Source of the DNA: Siphonodentalium dalli
Taxonomy: Eukaryota; Mollusca; Scaphopoda; Gadilida; Siphonodentaliidae
Direction of reading: 5' to 3'
DNA: 64,000 bases
Assembly (NCBI GenBank): GCA_032622095.1
Contig: CP136063.1
Coordinates: 63,131,897-63,195,896 of the forward strand
The notes under the pieces were generated by a model. It saw only the letters and a program-made list of their open reading frames with translations. It did not search any database and was not told the DNA's origin. This document shows, piece by piece, positions 1 to 10,233 of this stretch; positions within the stretch are counted from its first letter, which is position 1, and every line of letters starts with the position of its first letter. The position numbers and the translations under genes are program-made.

Positions 1-1267
1 CCTTTTCCAAAAAAGAGACATTTATCGAGAATTTTGGCGAGCAAGTGACCAATTTCAAGCATTGGGTTGTCTTCGGTCGAACTTCCGGTCACACTGCACT
101 CGCTGTCGCGGTAACAAGTCATGTCGTACCCTGACCAGCTTGTACCCTCCGAAAAAGTTAACTAGTACCCTATTCTGAGTCAACTAAGGCGTGCGTTCAG
201 TTTTTCATTTAATAGCGTTGCTTATCTTATTTTTTCACCGGGATTGAACGTACTATGGAACCCATAGTGATCTCTTGGACGTTAAAGATACAGAAATAGA
301 ACAGAAACATGCCTGATTCCTTGGACGTTAAAAATACAGAAGTAGAACAGAAACATGCCTCACGATGCGCCGTGTCGTGATCCAGTTTCTCATCTAATAA
401 CATTATAAATTTGTCCACCCTGTTTTAGGGAATGGGTCATACACTGTAGGTCTTTACCATTGGAAAACAAATTGCGTCATAAAGGTTTACACTTGGTAAT
501 GTCTATGACCGATAACGATTAGAGTATGGAGAGTTGTTATCCCTTAGCCCTTCTAAGGCAACCCAATAGGGCTATTTTCAGCCCTCCTACTCGCAATTAT
601 CAAACTGCCCGGCCTGAGTATTGACTCGGGTAAAATGCTATAGCCTTCCTGAGCAAATCTAGTAGGGCTATTAATAGCCCTCCTGAATATTCTAGACCGC
701 CAGGTCTGGAACAGTAGGGAAACACCATGTTCAAAGGACCCTTAGACACTACGCCGCCAAAATCTGCTGTCGGAGTGGTGAAACAGCCCATTTGGGCGGC
801 TGGTTGCCTCACGTACCGTTCGTGTGGTATCTATTTCACAATGAATAACCATTTTTGACTGTTGCGTTCAAGTTTAGTCACCCCGCTAAGCGATGCCTCA
901 TGCACGTTTATATTTTTTATAGAAGTGTTTTGTCAGGTACAATTCATTCTGGCTTGACCTAGACCATTTTCAAACGAATATGGATAGTTGTTTCTCAGAA
1001 TAATGCAGAATTAACTGTAACCTACAAAAATCTAAAATAAATAAATACGACATTGCTTCACATTTCATGTAGGTGCTGGCAGCGGTAAGTCCTGTTCATG
1101 AGACTGAACTCAGCATGGAGGCTGCGTTGCCATCTGCTTATCATCCGCATGCATTTATTATGGGATATTTAGAACGGGTCTATAAAACTAATTATAACTT
1201 TGTTATATTTCATATGTACCAGTGACGTATATACCGTCCAGAATGTGCATATACATTTGCAGATATT
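1..1267. other. Gene-less left flank with short repeats
   Basis: I see no supported gene. A unit of about 45 bp occurs twice at roughly 272-359, sharing ggacgttaaa and agaacagaaacatgcct. Two short hairpins of the form agggctatt...tagccct lie near 566-590 and 663-690. The short open frames here have no recognisable domain. Confidence 0.5.
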
Positions 1268-1690
1268 TAACATTTGGTACGTAGCCATATGAATAGTTTT
1301 ATGCACTATATCGCTATATACTCTCACCCCAATGGTGTTTTAAAAATTGACAAATAAACGTTGCCAATAAAATATTCGATATAAAATTAATATTAATTGA
1401 TAGAAGCGTTTCCGGACAGGGATTTTCAGTTCATAATTGTTATTTTTTACCCACGCAAATATTTCAAAATTTATTTGTGACAAAATTTAAGAATACAATT
1501 TCAAGTCTCCCCTAACAGAAAAGACTGTTGTTCACTAGCTAAACAACCACACGATTTTAGACCATAACTATTTCAAATCTAATCAATATTAACCGATAGA
1601 AGCATTTCCGGACTTGGGTTTTCGATTCATATCTAATAAGTTATCCCCCGTTAACTATATAACACATGTTTTCACAGAGATAGAACATCT
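1268..1690. mobile_element. Old diverged copy of the TTAA MITE
   Basis: The text resembles the interior and one arm of the roughly 520-bp MITE seen intact at 43759-44277: acgtagccatatgaatag, then a stretch with attgatagaagcgtttccgg, then the opposite arm with taaccgatagaagcatttcc. It ends gatagaacatct followed by TTAT. It is more diverged than other copies. Its last bases are also present in copy B near 55050-55097, so this insertion predates the segmental duplication. Confidence 0.65.
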
Positions 1691-1894
1691 TTATTTAGAT
1701 GAGAGCTGTCTTTCATGTGCAATCCTTGATTTATTATCTATCATGGTAATTTGTTTTCATCCCAGTGATAAATTCATTTCCCGTGTGTATAGCAAGTGCT
1801 CTGACGAACGCTTTGTATTCTATACTTATACACCGGATATAAACAACACGTTTTAATACAATTTCTCTCAATATGCAGGGTCGTCTGCGGATAA

Positions 1895-2065
1895 TGAACC
1901 AAGATACATTGTTGCAGTGATTCATTCAAATGGCGGGACGAACGGACAGGTGCGAGCAACCAATATTTAGAGACGTTGATGCAGTGATTCATTCAAATGG
2001 CGCATGCGTAGTAACATGACAGAACGAAAGGACAGGTGCGAGCAACCAATATTTAGTGGCAACTG
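1895..2065 (+). promoter_or_regulatory. Tandem promoter-like repeat upstream of the zinc-finger gene
   Basis: A unit of about 100 bp occurs twice; the first unit lacks about 22 bp. Each unit ends with gcgagcaaccaatatttag, giving CCAAT boxes at 1960-1964 and 2046-2050. The second unit carries ggcgcatgcgta at 1999-2010, close to the palindromic GCGCATGCGC bound by NRF1-type factors. The same two-unit arrangement lies upstream of the second zinc-finger copy (55757-55947), so it predates the duplication. A promoter role is inferred from motif content, position about 200 bp before the ORF, and retention in both copies. Confidence 0.35.
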
Positions 2066-2124
2066 AAAAAGCAGCTCAATTTTTATAGCATCATGGAAAC
2101 GTATGCAACACACAAACAAAAAAC

Positions 2125-2250
2125 GAGAAACCACTTCAGCATACCGAGTTTGGGAAATGTTTCACTCAATCATCGAATCAGATGATCTAATCCAATGCAA
2201 GGCCATGTGAATGTGAAGAATGCGACACTCCCTCAAATCAGCCGGGTGAA
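2125..2250 (+). pseudogene. Decayed N-terminal fingers in frame with the zinc-finger ORF
   Basis: In the frame of the ATG at 2251, the upstream sequence reads EKP..., HTEFGKCFTQSSNQ, then a TAA stop, then CECEECDTPSNQPGEMTKHK. Both halves look like eroded C2H2 fingers: C-x2-C remnants, the FTQSSN signature and a KH pair. The copy B equivalent (near 56000-56150) keeps TECVKCFTQSSNQ and the same stop position. I infer that the ancestral array extended further 5-prime and was cut by a nonsense mutation before the segmental duplication. Confidence 0.5.
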
Positions 2251-4056
2251 ATGACTAAACACAAGTATATTTACCCAGGAGATCGTAGATGTACGTTTAA
2301 ATGTAATGTTTGTGATTCAGGATTCCCTTCTCGTTATCGTCTGACTCAGCACACTATGATCCACACGGGTAAGACACCACATACGTGTGGTATTTGTCAA
2401 CAGGAATTCGCTCGGAAGTATCACCTGACTTTACACTCGAGGATCCACACGGGTGAAACGCCGTATAAGTGTGATATTTGTCAGAAGGGATTTGGCACGA
2501 AGAGTAGTCTGACAGTACATATGATGAGCCACACGGGTGAAACTCCGTATAAGTGTGTTATATGTCAGAATGCATTCGTCACGAAGAGTCATATGACAGT
2601 ACATATGAGGAGCCATACGGGTGAGACTCCGTATAAGTGTGATATCTGTCAGAAGGCATTCGTTACGAAGAGTCATATAACAGTACATATGAGGAGCCAT
2701 ACGGGTGAGACTCCGTATAAGTGTGATATTTGTCAGAAGGCATTCGTCACGAAGAGTCATATGACAGTACACACGAGGAGCCACACGGGTGAGACCCCGT
2801 ATAAGTGTGATATCTGTCAGAAGGCATTCGTCACGAAGAGTTATATGACAGTACATATGAGGAGCCATACGGGTGAGACTCCGTATAAGTGTGATATTTG
2901 TCAGAAGGGATTTGCCACGAATAGTAGTCTGACAGTACACATGAGGATCCATATGGGTGATACTCGGTATAAGTGTGATATCTGTCAAAAGGGATTCGTC
3001 ACGAAGAGTTATATGACAGTACATATGAGGAGCCATACGGGTGAGACTCCGTATAAGTGTGATATTTGTCAGAAGGGATTTGCCACGAATAGTAGTCTGA
3101 CAGTACACATGAGGATCCATATGGGTGATACTCGGTATAAGTGTGATATCTGTCAAAAGGGATTCGTCACGAAGAGTTATATGACAGTACATATGAGAAG
3201 CCACACGGGTGAGACTCCGTATAAGTGTGATATTTGTCAGAAGACATTCACAATGAAGAGTTATCTGACTACACATATGAGGAGCCACACGGGTGAAAAA
3301 CCATACATGTGTGACATTTGTCAGAACGGATTCAGAATGAAGAGTTATCTGACTGCACATTTGAGAAGCCATACGGGTGAGACTCCGTATAAGTGTGATA
3401 TTTGTCAGAAGGGATTTACAGCGACGAGTAGTCTGACAGTACATATGCGGATCCACACGGGTGAAACGCCATATAAGTGTGATATTTGTCAGAAGGGATT
3501 TAACACGAAGAGTAATTTGACTCTACATGTGAGGAACCACACGGGCGAGACGCCATATAAGTGTGGTATTTGTCAGATGAAATTCACAGTAAAGAGAAGT
3601 CTGACAGCACACATGGGGAGCCACACGGGCGAGACTCCGTATAAGTGTGATATATGTCAAAAAGAATTCACAACGAAGAGTTATCTAATAATACATATGA
3701 GGAACCACGCGGGCCAGACTCATTACAGGTGTGATATTTGTCAGAAGGGATTCATATTGAAGAGTAATCTGACTGTACACCAGAGGATTCACTTGCGTGA
3801 GACACCTTATGTGTGTGATATTTGTGAGAAAGTATTTACTTACAAATCGAACATGATTAATCATATGAGGCTCCACACGGGAGAGAAGACATATACATGT
3901 GATATTTGTGACAAGGGTTACGCAAAGAAATCTATTCTGACTAAACACGCGAGGATCCACACAAGAGAGAAACATTATAGATGTGAGCATTGCAGCAAGA
4001 TATGTAGTACTTCTAATGCCCTAAGAATGCACATGAGCATCATACACATGTGGTAG
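2251..4056 (+). CDS. C2H2 zinc-finger protein with 21 tandem fingers
   Basis: This single open frame of 601 residues is almost entirely classical C2H2 fingers. Finger 1 starts at residue 18 and fingers repeat every 28 residues up to residue 578. The common finger is CDICQKGF..KS.LTVHMRSH, and the usual linker is TGETPYKC. Finger 21 is degenerate (C-x2-C with an H-x4-H end) and the protein ends SIIHMW. Such arrays bind DNA or RNA in the nucleus; no KRAB, SCAN, BTB or ZAD effector domain is visible, so an upstream exon could be missing. Helix contact positions vary little (position 3 is mostly H, Y, S or N). Fingers 8-9 and 10-11 are a near-identical tandem duplication. The ATG at 2251 follows an in-frame stop about 45 bp upstream. 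It is intact, unlike the two relatives in this window. Confidence 0.9.
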   Translation: MTKHKYIYPGDRRCTFKCNVCDSGFPSRYRLTQHTMIHTGKTPHTCGICQQEFARKYHLTLHSRIHTGETPYKCDICQKGFGTKSSLTVHMMSHTGETPYKCVICQNAFVTKSHMTVHMRSHTGETPYKCDICQKAFVTKSHITVHMRSHTGETPYKCDICQKAFVTKSHMTVHTRSHTGETPYKCDICQKAFVTKSYMTVHMRSHTGETPYKCDICQKGFATNSSLTVHMRIHMGDTRYKCDICQKGFVTKSYMTVHMRSHTGETPYKCDICQKGFATNSSLTVHMRIHMGDTRYKCDICQKGFVTKSYMTVHMRSHTGETPYKCDICQKTFTMKSYLTTHMRSHTGEKPYMCDICQNGFRMKSYLTAHLRSHTGETPYKCDICQKGFTATSSLTVHMRIHTGETPYKCDICQKGFNTKSNLTLHVRNHTGETPYKCGICQMKFTVKRSLTAHMGSHTGETPYKCDICQKEFTTKSYLIIHMRNHAGQTHYRCDICQKGFILKSNLTVHQRIHLRETPYVCDICEKVFTYKSNMINHMRLHTGEKTYTCDICDKGYAKKSILTKHARIHTREKHYRCEHCSKICSTSNALRMHMSIIHMW

Positions 4057-4097
4057 AAGCAATATTCATTTGATCGTTGTAGCTGCAGTCCACTTAA

Positions 4098-4626
4098 AGG
4101 TGGACTATCTCTTTGTAAACATGTATTATATAGTTACTAAGGTATCAAATATTAGATCTAAATCGAAGACTCCTGTCCGGAAATGCTTCTATCGGTTAAT
4201 ATTAATTTTATTTCGAATAATTTCTGGCCTAAAAAGGTGTGGTTGTTTAGCTAACGAACAATAGTGGTTACTGTTCACAGAGACCAAACATTTTATTGTG
4301 TAATTTTGTCAGATTTTGTCACAAATAAACACTAATTATGCTCATTGTCGCTTATAATGTTTGAAATGAAACAATACAACCAATCACTCTGGGACATTTG
4401 ACTTCGATATGTAGCAATATTTATGGCCTAATGCTCTATATCGCTATATGGTATTCCCGAATGGTCTGTTCTAAAAATAGCCAAATAAACTGGCCCAATA
4501 AATTATTCGAAATAAAATCAATATTAATTGATAGAAGCCTTTCCGGACATGGGTCTTCAGTTCATATTTATTATGTCATACCCACGCAACTATTTCAAAT
4601 TTGTTATATAAAGAGATAATTCATCT
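4098..4626 (+). mobile_element. TTAA-target MITE, 41 bp after the zinc-finger stop codon
   Basis: This full-length copy starts AGGTGGACTATCTCTTTG and ends AAGAGATAATTCATCT, an inverted pair. It is flanked by TTAA (4094-4097) and a mutated GTAA (4627-4630). The arms of about 150 bp are imperfect inverted repeats carrying GAAGACTCCTGTCCGGAAATG. Copy B lacks it: there cagttcacttagcatg is uninterrupted. It lies directly in what would be the 3-prime UTR of the zinc-finger gene and brings several AATAAA-like stretches. It has no coding capacity; any open frame in it is a by-product. Confidence 0.85.
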
Positions 4627-4629
4627 GTA

Positions 4630-4739
4630 ACATGGTCATTTAACTACGGACATGACCACCCTCGCGGGATCATCACATAGGAGAATACCGCGGATTCAAA
4701 CCACAGCACTGCGACAAGGCATCCCATGGTTCCACCAAA
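4630..4739 (+). pseudogene. Degenerate zinc-finger relic
   Basis: The sequence gcgggatcatcacatag...attcaaaccacagcactgcgacaaggcatccc can be read as an eroded finger (FKPQHCDKAFP) after an eroded H-R-I-H linker. Equivalent relics recur at 5187-5345 and at 58375-58720 with a spacing near 90 bp, close to the 84-bp finger period. I infer an abandoned 3-prime part of the finger array; the frame is broken. Confidence 0.4.
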
Positions 4740-4743
4740 TTAA

Positions 4744-5182
4744 AGATGGATTATCTCTTTAAATAACGATTGATAAATAGTTGCGTGCGTATAAAATAAT
4801 AGATATGAACTGAAGACTCCTGTCCGGAAAAGCTTCTATCAATTAATATTGATTTTATTTCGAATATTAAATCGGGACCGTTTATGTTACTATTTTTAGA
4901 ACAGACCATTCGGATGATACCACATTGCGATATAGAGCGATATATGACTGCGCACCGAAATTCAAATGTGCCAGATTGATTTTTTGTATTATTTGGTTCC
5001 ACAGATATAAGCGATAATTGCTCGTTAGCTGAACAAACACACCTTTTTAGACCAGAAAATATTCAAAATAAAATTAATATTAATCGATAGAAGAATTTCC
5101 GGACAGGAGTGTTCGATTCAAAGAAAATATATTATACCCCGGTAACTATATAATACATGTTTACAAAGAGATAATCCACCTT
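4744..5182 (-). mobile_element. TTAA MITE, internally deleted, opposite orientation
   Basis: Starts AGATGGATTATCTCTTTAAA and ends ACAAAGAGATAATCCACCT, with perfect TTAA on both sides (4740-4743 and 5183-5186). At 439 bp it lacks about 80 bp of the interior found in full copies. Copy B has the empty site (caccaacttaccggtcatg), so it inserted after the segmental duplication. Confidence 0.85.
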
Positions 5183-5186
5183 TAAC

Positions 5187-5400
5187 GACCATGTGAGTAT
5201 CCACGCGTGATTATCACTCATTAGAGCACAACGCGTGTGATTCAAACCACAGCAATGTAGCAAGGCATTCCCTTATTTCAGCAAGTTAGTGATATAAAGG
5301 GTCCACGCGGGATTATCACACATCACCGAGCACACACCTTTTTAGAGCGTCAATGTCTCGTCATTCAGCAAATCATATACTCTCTACTGATGTGACACGA
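5187..5400 (+). pseudogene. Further degenerate finger relics
   Basis: Two eroded units occur, with ccatgtgagtatccacgcg and gggtccacgcgggattatc (decayed H-R-I-H-T-G linkers) and ttcaaaccacagcaatg (decayed KPYKC). They align with copy B 58551-58720. A C14 run follows at 5401-5414 and is absent from copy B. Confidence 0.4.
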
Positions 5401-5414
5401 CCCCCCCCCCCCCC

Positions 5415-6192
5415 ACAAGTAACTAAATACCTAGTAGCTGGAAGTTAGTTCAATGTGTCTACTGTGCCTGAGACTAACATTGTTCTTGATTTTGGGTGTT
5501 CACTATTGTAGTGTTCACTATTTCATTATTTTCTCAAATGGTTGAAAAGTTGAATACAAAGATCTTTAAAATTATAAAATAGTCATTGGCTGATGATACC
5601 CCAATAACACACAGACTCCTGGTGTAAATTACCAGATATACCAATATATATTATATCTGACAAGGTTCACAAGTTCGATTTGTGAAAACACACCATCTAT
5701 CATATTCCTCATTGATTCCCATAATATTTCTTCTCAGTCACAATATATTTAAATGTGTCTCATTTGCCATTAAATTTCCTTTCTTTTGATATATAACTTA
5801 ATAGTTACAAACGAAGGGAAGTCGATATATCGTATCGAAAGCAAGCAAAACCTACCTACGTAAAGCGGTCGTCTGTTTCAATGTCCGGTAAGTAGTGATT
5901 ATACACGGATACCAATTCAATTACTACCATCGCAATTGCCGAACTTGAGAATTTCCCGTACGGTCAAACGAAAGAAACTTGTATGCACTATAACAAACAC
6001 TGCGGTATACTGTGGCTGCGTTGACAATATTTTAGAATTAATGGGGATATTAGGCAGACAGGGAGACTGACGACCCATTTAACCTCAAATTTTCCAGTAG
6101 ATATTGCAAGTTTCCTGTACCATGTCTCGACTTCCCTCCGTTCGATTCTATTGAATACTACACAACAGGAAATGAATAATAATGGCCAATAA
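5415..6192. other. Non-coding flank shared with copy B
   Basis: Collinear with 59145-59868. I find no open frame conserved between the two copies and no recognisable RNA gene. The alignment stops exactly at the element starting at 6193. Confidence 0.55.
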
Positions 6193-6583
6193 CCCTTTAC
6201 CCAACAAACCGGCCAAAACCGGCCAAATAAAGCTTCAACAGCCTAAAATATCTTCGGTCTGTCTCAATAGAACCATACAAATATGGGTATCATTGGAACC
6301 GGCTCCTTGACCACATTGTGATAGTTACAGTTATGCCCTGTGCCAATGCATTCTCTTATATATGCGAGTCGACCATAGGTCGCCTCGCATATATAAGAGA
6401 ATGCATTGGCCTAAAAAAAATCTTTTTTTAACACTTTTTACCATTTTTCTTACATTCTTTAACAATTTTATAATTTTTAATGTGTTAAGCCAATGCATTC
6501 TCTTATATATGCGAGGCGACCTATGGTCGACTCGCATATATAAGAGAATGCATTGGCACAGGGCCCTTCTGTTGGGTAAAGGG
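6193..6583. mobile_element. 391-bp TIR element containing two mirrored palindromes
   Basis: Termini are CCCTTTACCCAACA and its inverse TGTTGGGTAAAGGG, flanked by ATAA on both sides (6189-6192 and 6584-6587). Copy B shows the empty site, ggccaataagacac, so boundaries and a 4-bp target duplication are directly supported. Inside are two perfect-looking 69-bp palindromes (6342-6410 and 6489-6557), each gccaatgcattc...gaatgcattggc. They differ only in the centre, where one is the reverse complement of the other, so the pair is itself an 82-bp-arm inverted repeat around an AT-rich spacer. The element is non-autonomous. The open frames here are translations of the palindromes and are not genes. Confidence 0.9.
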
Positions 6584-6587
6584 ATAA

Positions 6588-7720
6588 GACACACTGAAAT
6601 ATATTGTGACCGAGTTGAACGATGTTGAGAATCTATGGGAAACAGGTGAATTCTGAACAAATAATATTAGAGTACGTAACTGGTTGGTGTATTAACCCGG
6701 AGTATGACAGCATTTATACAATATGGAGTACTTCTTCGAAAAAATAGTTCATAGTTTTCAAGACAAAGTCATTTGTTACTACCAATTATATATATGCACT
6801 TATAAAGAGATAAACCGAATACTCGGGTTCATATTATACAAGGATTATAACCTTTTTCACACAATATATGACAACTAACTGTTATTCTATTTACGTGTGT
6901 AAGTATTCTTATACTCCACATGTTCATATTTATTTGCATCTGTCTGAAATGGCGGTTTGTTTTGTCATCTAATTTTGCTTGTCAAAAAAGTGACAGAAAA
7001 CAGCTGACATAAACGGGTTGTAATTTTGTTTTTAATTTTATGGGCACCGATTTAAGTAATGGCTAAGAAATTTGGGCTCTTCTTGTTCTCCCAGCGAAGC
7101 ACAAACCTTACAGATATTTTATTTCAAAGCCGAATTGCTAAAAATAAAAATTCTGATTTGTTTTGCTGTTTGCTTTCATAAATGCTTATAGGTATATATG
7201 GCTTTGAAAAACATAAATATCTAAACAATCATATGAAATTTTCCATAAAAACCCTTTGAGGTTGCTACTGCATATATAAACGAGACTCAATCTGAACATT
7301 TCCGCGGAATGAGTTCTGAAGATTTAATTACTTTCGTCAGTGTATTGTATTTTGTGGGTCGGCGGGTAACCGGGTATGCTCGAGTGGACGATCCATGTTC
7401 TCTCACCCCTCATATTAATGCATTTTATGTTAATTTGAAAATCACAAAGAAATTGAAGACAAGCAATGTGTTGGTAAACAGGTCATATTACTCATTGTTT
7501 TATATTTCTATGGCCGTGCTGTTGATTTGTCTGAGAGAGGTGGTTGTGTTGGCGTTTTGTTCACTGTCCCATTTTGTGCCGAAGTATTTCGTAATATTCT
7601 TCTGTCCAGTCATAATTGGGTGTGCTGATTTCTCTCCCTGTCTGGTGGATACTCCGGTTGGTGACATCTGGATGGAGAAGGGTGATTCTATCCCCACATA
7701 ACCTGCGCCGTGGGTGGTAT
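6588..7720. other. Flank shared with copy B; no convincing gene
   Basis: Collinear with 59874-61338. A 130-residue open frame at 7309-7701 has no recognisable domain. Its counterpart in copy B is interrupted by a MITE and frame changes, and only a short stretch (FFCPVIIGC, VVDTPVG) looks alike. I treat it as non-coding. Confidence 0.5.
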
Positions 7721-8402
7721 GTGGTGGTGAATCCAATTGTACTTCAAACCGCACATGATCTAGTGGTTGAATATTAATCTCCTGCAGGGAGTGAGGGGAC
7801 TACGACTGGATGTCATCTGCTTACATTCGGTCTTCCGCTCCGCATCCCACCGTATAGCTGAAATGGAGTTTTTGTTTTAGCGGCGATGGGACGCCTAGCC
7901 GAAGGCTGAATAGATTTCCCAAGCATTATGCAATCAAACATGCATATATCAGAGATGTGTTACATATCAAAGCAGCGACATATATGAGTAAACAAAGTCT
8001 AGTTCTCCAGATAATTTCGATTTGTCCCGCTATAAAAAACATATGCAAGCAAATAATACATTAAACGATCGTATCATCAGTATAGCTTTTTTCTATCACG
8101 GTAGATGATATATCATTTTGAAGAAAGATTAATCGCGGACATGTCAGGTGATCAATCGCATTCTGGGGTTTACATGAATGCCCGGGCTCCACGTTTACGT
8201 CTTGTGTGAACGTCCGTTATAGAAGAGAATCGGGCGGGACTCGATCCAAAATAGCATCATCCCAACATATATCCCAAGCTATTGTGGATTGAGAAGACTT
8301 GGTCTATCGGTTACGCAATCTCCAGTTGTAATCATCTGAAAGAGATTGACAATCTGACATCAGCTCATTTGCCGTTTGAAGTACAGCTGGAATCGACACC
8401 AC
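7721..8402. repeat. Segment bounded by a 37-bp inverted repeat
   Basis: The sequence at 7721-7757 (gtggtgaatcc..ttgtacttcaaac) is the inverse of 8366-8402 (gtttgaagtaca..tggaatcgacaccac). The same pair encloses the same roughly 0.6 kb in copy B (61339-61374 and 62006-62043). It could be an old TIR element or a structural repeat. I see no target duplication and no transposase frame. Confidence 0.45.
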
Positions 8403-8424
8403 TCGCAATGGCAGTACCATACAA

Positions 8425-9842
8425 TACACCACGGAATCATTCCAAACGATTTCAAAGTTGCAAGAGTGGTTCCCATTTATAAGAAAAATGAAAAAACCTC
8501 ACCCGGTAATTATAGACCGGTTTCCATCCTAAATCTGGCTTCCATAATTCTAGAGGAAATTGTTTATAACAAATGGAAGAATACCTAACACAGAATAATT
8601 TATTATATGAGCATCAATCGGGGTTTAGAGCTGGCTTCTCAGCCGAATCTACCCTTATCTCCCTCACCGACTTACAAGGAACATGGATAAAGGATCGCTT
8701 ACTGGAATGGTCTTCATTGACCTCCAGAAAGCATTTGACACTTTGAACCATACTATTTTTTTGGTAAATTAACCACTCTAGGCAGCGATAATAACACCTC
8801 AACATGGTTCTCATCATAACTGTCAGAAAGGACCCAAATTACTGACATAAGTGGAACACATTCACATGCTATGAATAACACGTGCGGTGTCCCTCAATCC
8901 CTATATTGGGACCTGTTCTGTTTTATTATACGTGAATGATGCCGTTGCAGCCGTAAATTGCAAGTTACTACTGTACGCAGATGGCTCAGCTTTGATAGTT
9001 TCGGGAAATGATGCAAAATTGATAGCAGATCAGCTGAATACTGAATTAATATCACTATAAAGCCACTGGCTAGTTGACAACAAATTGTCACTTCATTTAG
9101 GCAAAACAGAATCCATTTTATTTGGCACCAAACGCAATATTAATAAATGTCCCGAACTTGCAATCTGCCGCAACGGTATCAATATTCAGTCCGTTAAGGG
9201 TGTGAAATATCTGGGCGCCTGTCTCGATGAAAGTCTCAATGGGGAACAAATGGCCAAACAGGTACTAAATAAAGTAACTGCTCGTCTCAATTTTTTATAT
9301 AGAAAGGCTGACTTTCTAACCCCTTTCATAAAGAAACTACTTGCTAACTCATTAATTCAATGCCATCTTGATTATGCATCCTCTATTTGGTATAGCTCTT
9401 TGAGTACAACTACCAAAAATAAACTACATTTTTCAAAACAAATTAATCCGGTTTGTTCTGAGCGTTGATATATTTTCACATATAGGTTATGAAGAGTTTA
9501 AATCCATTAATTGGCTTACAGTTGAATCCAGAGTTTCCCAAAGAAAGCTGACAATCATGAAAAATATCACAGATGGGAAAGCTCCTAAATACCTAAGAGA
9601 TGGATTCCAATTTTCGAACACTCATTGTAAATATAATCTCCGGTCTGGAATTTTTAGATTAGCTGTGCCTCATGTTAGAGTATTTTGATACAATAGCTTT
9701 TTCTACACAGGGATCACTTTGTGGAATAATTATGTAAAATATATTGAACCTAACTGCAATCTGGCGACATGGAATCACCTAATATAACAGGAATTATTCG
9801 ATAAAATTTTAGGTACTGAGGAATTTGACTTTGTATATTATT
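8425..9842 (+). pseudogene. 5-prime-truncated LINE reverse transcriptase, CR1/Jockey-like
   Basis: Successive frames carry recognisable non-LTR reverse-transcriptase blocks: ARVVPIYKKNEKTSPGNYRP (8440-8525), then GFRAGFSAESTLISLTD and an LQKAFDTLNH-like block (8600-8760), LYADGSALIVSG at about 8965-9005 where a YADD palm motif is expected, SLHLGKTESILFG, and the thumb-like KYLG...QCHLDYASSIWY (9085-9468). Several stops and frameshifts separate the blocks, and the palm has YADG instead of YADD, so it is dead. It inserted into copy A at about 8421; copy B continues without it. The clade name is a judgement from motif style. Confidence 0.8.
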
Positions 9843-10229
9843 AATGGTGTGAATCATATTTTTAATAATACTGTACGACCTTATGAGAACTTGTGCTGTG
9901 GCCAGTCATGTGGCCGGTTACCATTAAGGACCACAGTGGAAATAAGCAAGCTTTGGTTTGCTTTCCTGTGCGCTCCTTGGTGGCAATCGATGACATGACT
10001 TGTCAGACGAGCTTATTCATATGTATATTTCTCTTCTAATAATCTATCTTTCTCTCTATCTTTCTATGTACAATGACAGTATTTGGCCAGCTGCATATAT
10101 TGTCACTGCTGCCTGTATTTCGTGTTTCCATCTTTCGGTCATGGACAAGCCAATCCAAAGACGGACATACATGGCAGTAGTGTGTATATGCAGGTTGTGA
10201 AGAGCTGTTTGTTCTCATACTAGTATTTC
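9843..10229. other. LINE 3-prime tail and unassigned sequence
   Basis: It probably includes the 3-prime UTR of the preceding LINE (ggccggttaccattaagg, ttcctgtgcgctccttgg) and ends in a pyrimidine-rich tract (ctatctttctctctatc) near 10040. No gene is seen. Confidence 0.4.
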
Positions 10230-10233
10230 TTAA

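Larger units (their letters stand above)
1640..8420 (+). repeat. Segmental duplication, copy A (zinc-finger unit)
   Basis: The sequence from about 1647 to 8420 is collinear, in the same orientation, with about 55050-62055. Shared blocks are the 5-prime flank and tandem promoter-like repeat, the C2H2 array, degenerate finger relics, and several kb of non-coding flank ending at the shared ATG GCA-rich region near 8400. Copy A differs by insertions: MITEs at 4098-4626 and 4744-5182, a double-palindrome element at 6193-6583, and a LINE fragment from about 8425 that ends the recognisable homology. Copy B lacks these and has its own insertions. Divergence by eye is of the order of 10 percent in flanks, so the duplication is not very recent. 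Confidence 0.85.

Noticed and set aside
2431-3456. 341-residue minus-strand open frame opposite the finger array
   Set aside because: The repeated codon pattern of the fingers keeps the antisense frame open; the same happens opposite the other two finger genes (42624-43247, 56626-57753).
6331-6660. Opposed open frames of 109 and 88 residues
   Set aside because: Both are translations of the two mirrored palindromes; repeated residue blocks come from the inverted DNA.
7309-7701. 130-residue open frame as a membrane protein gene
   Set aside because: Hydrophobic stretches are present, but the copy B counterpart is shifted and interrupted, arguing against coding.
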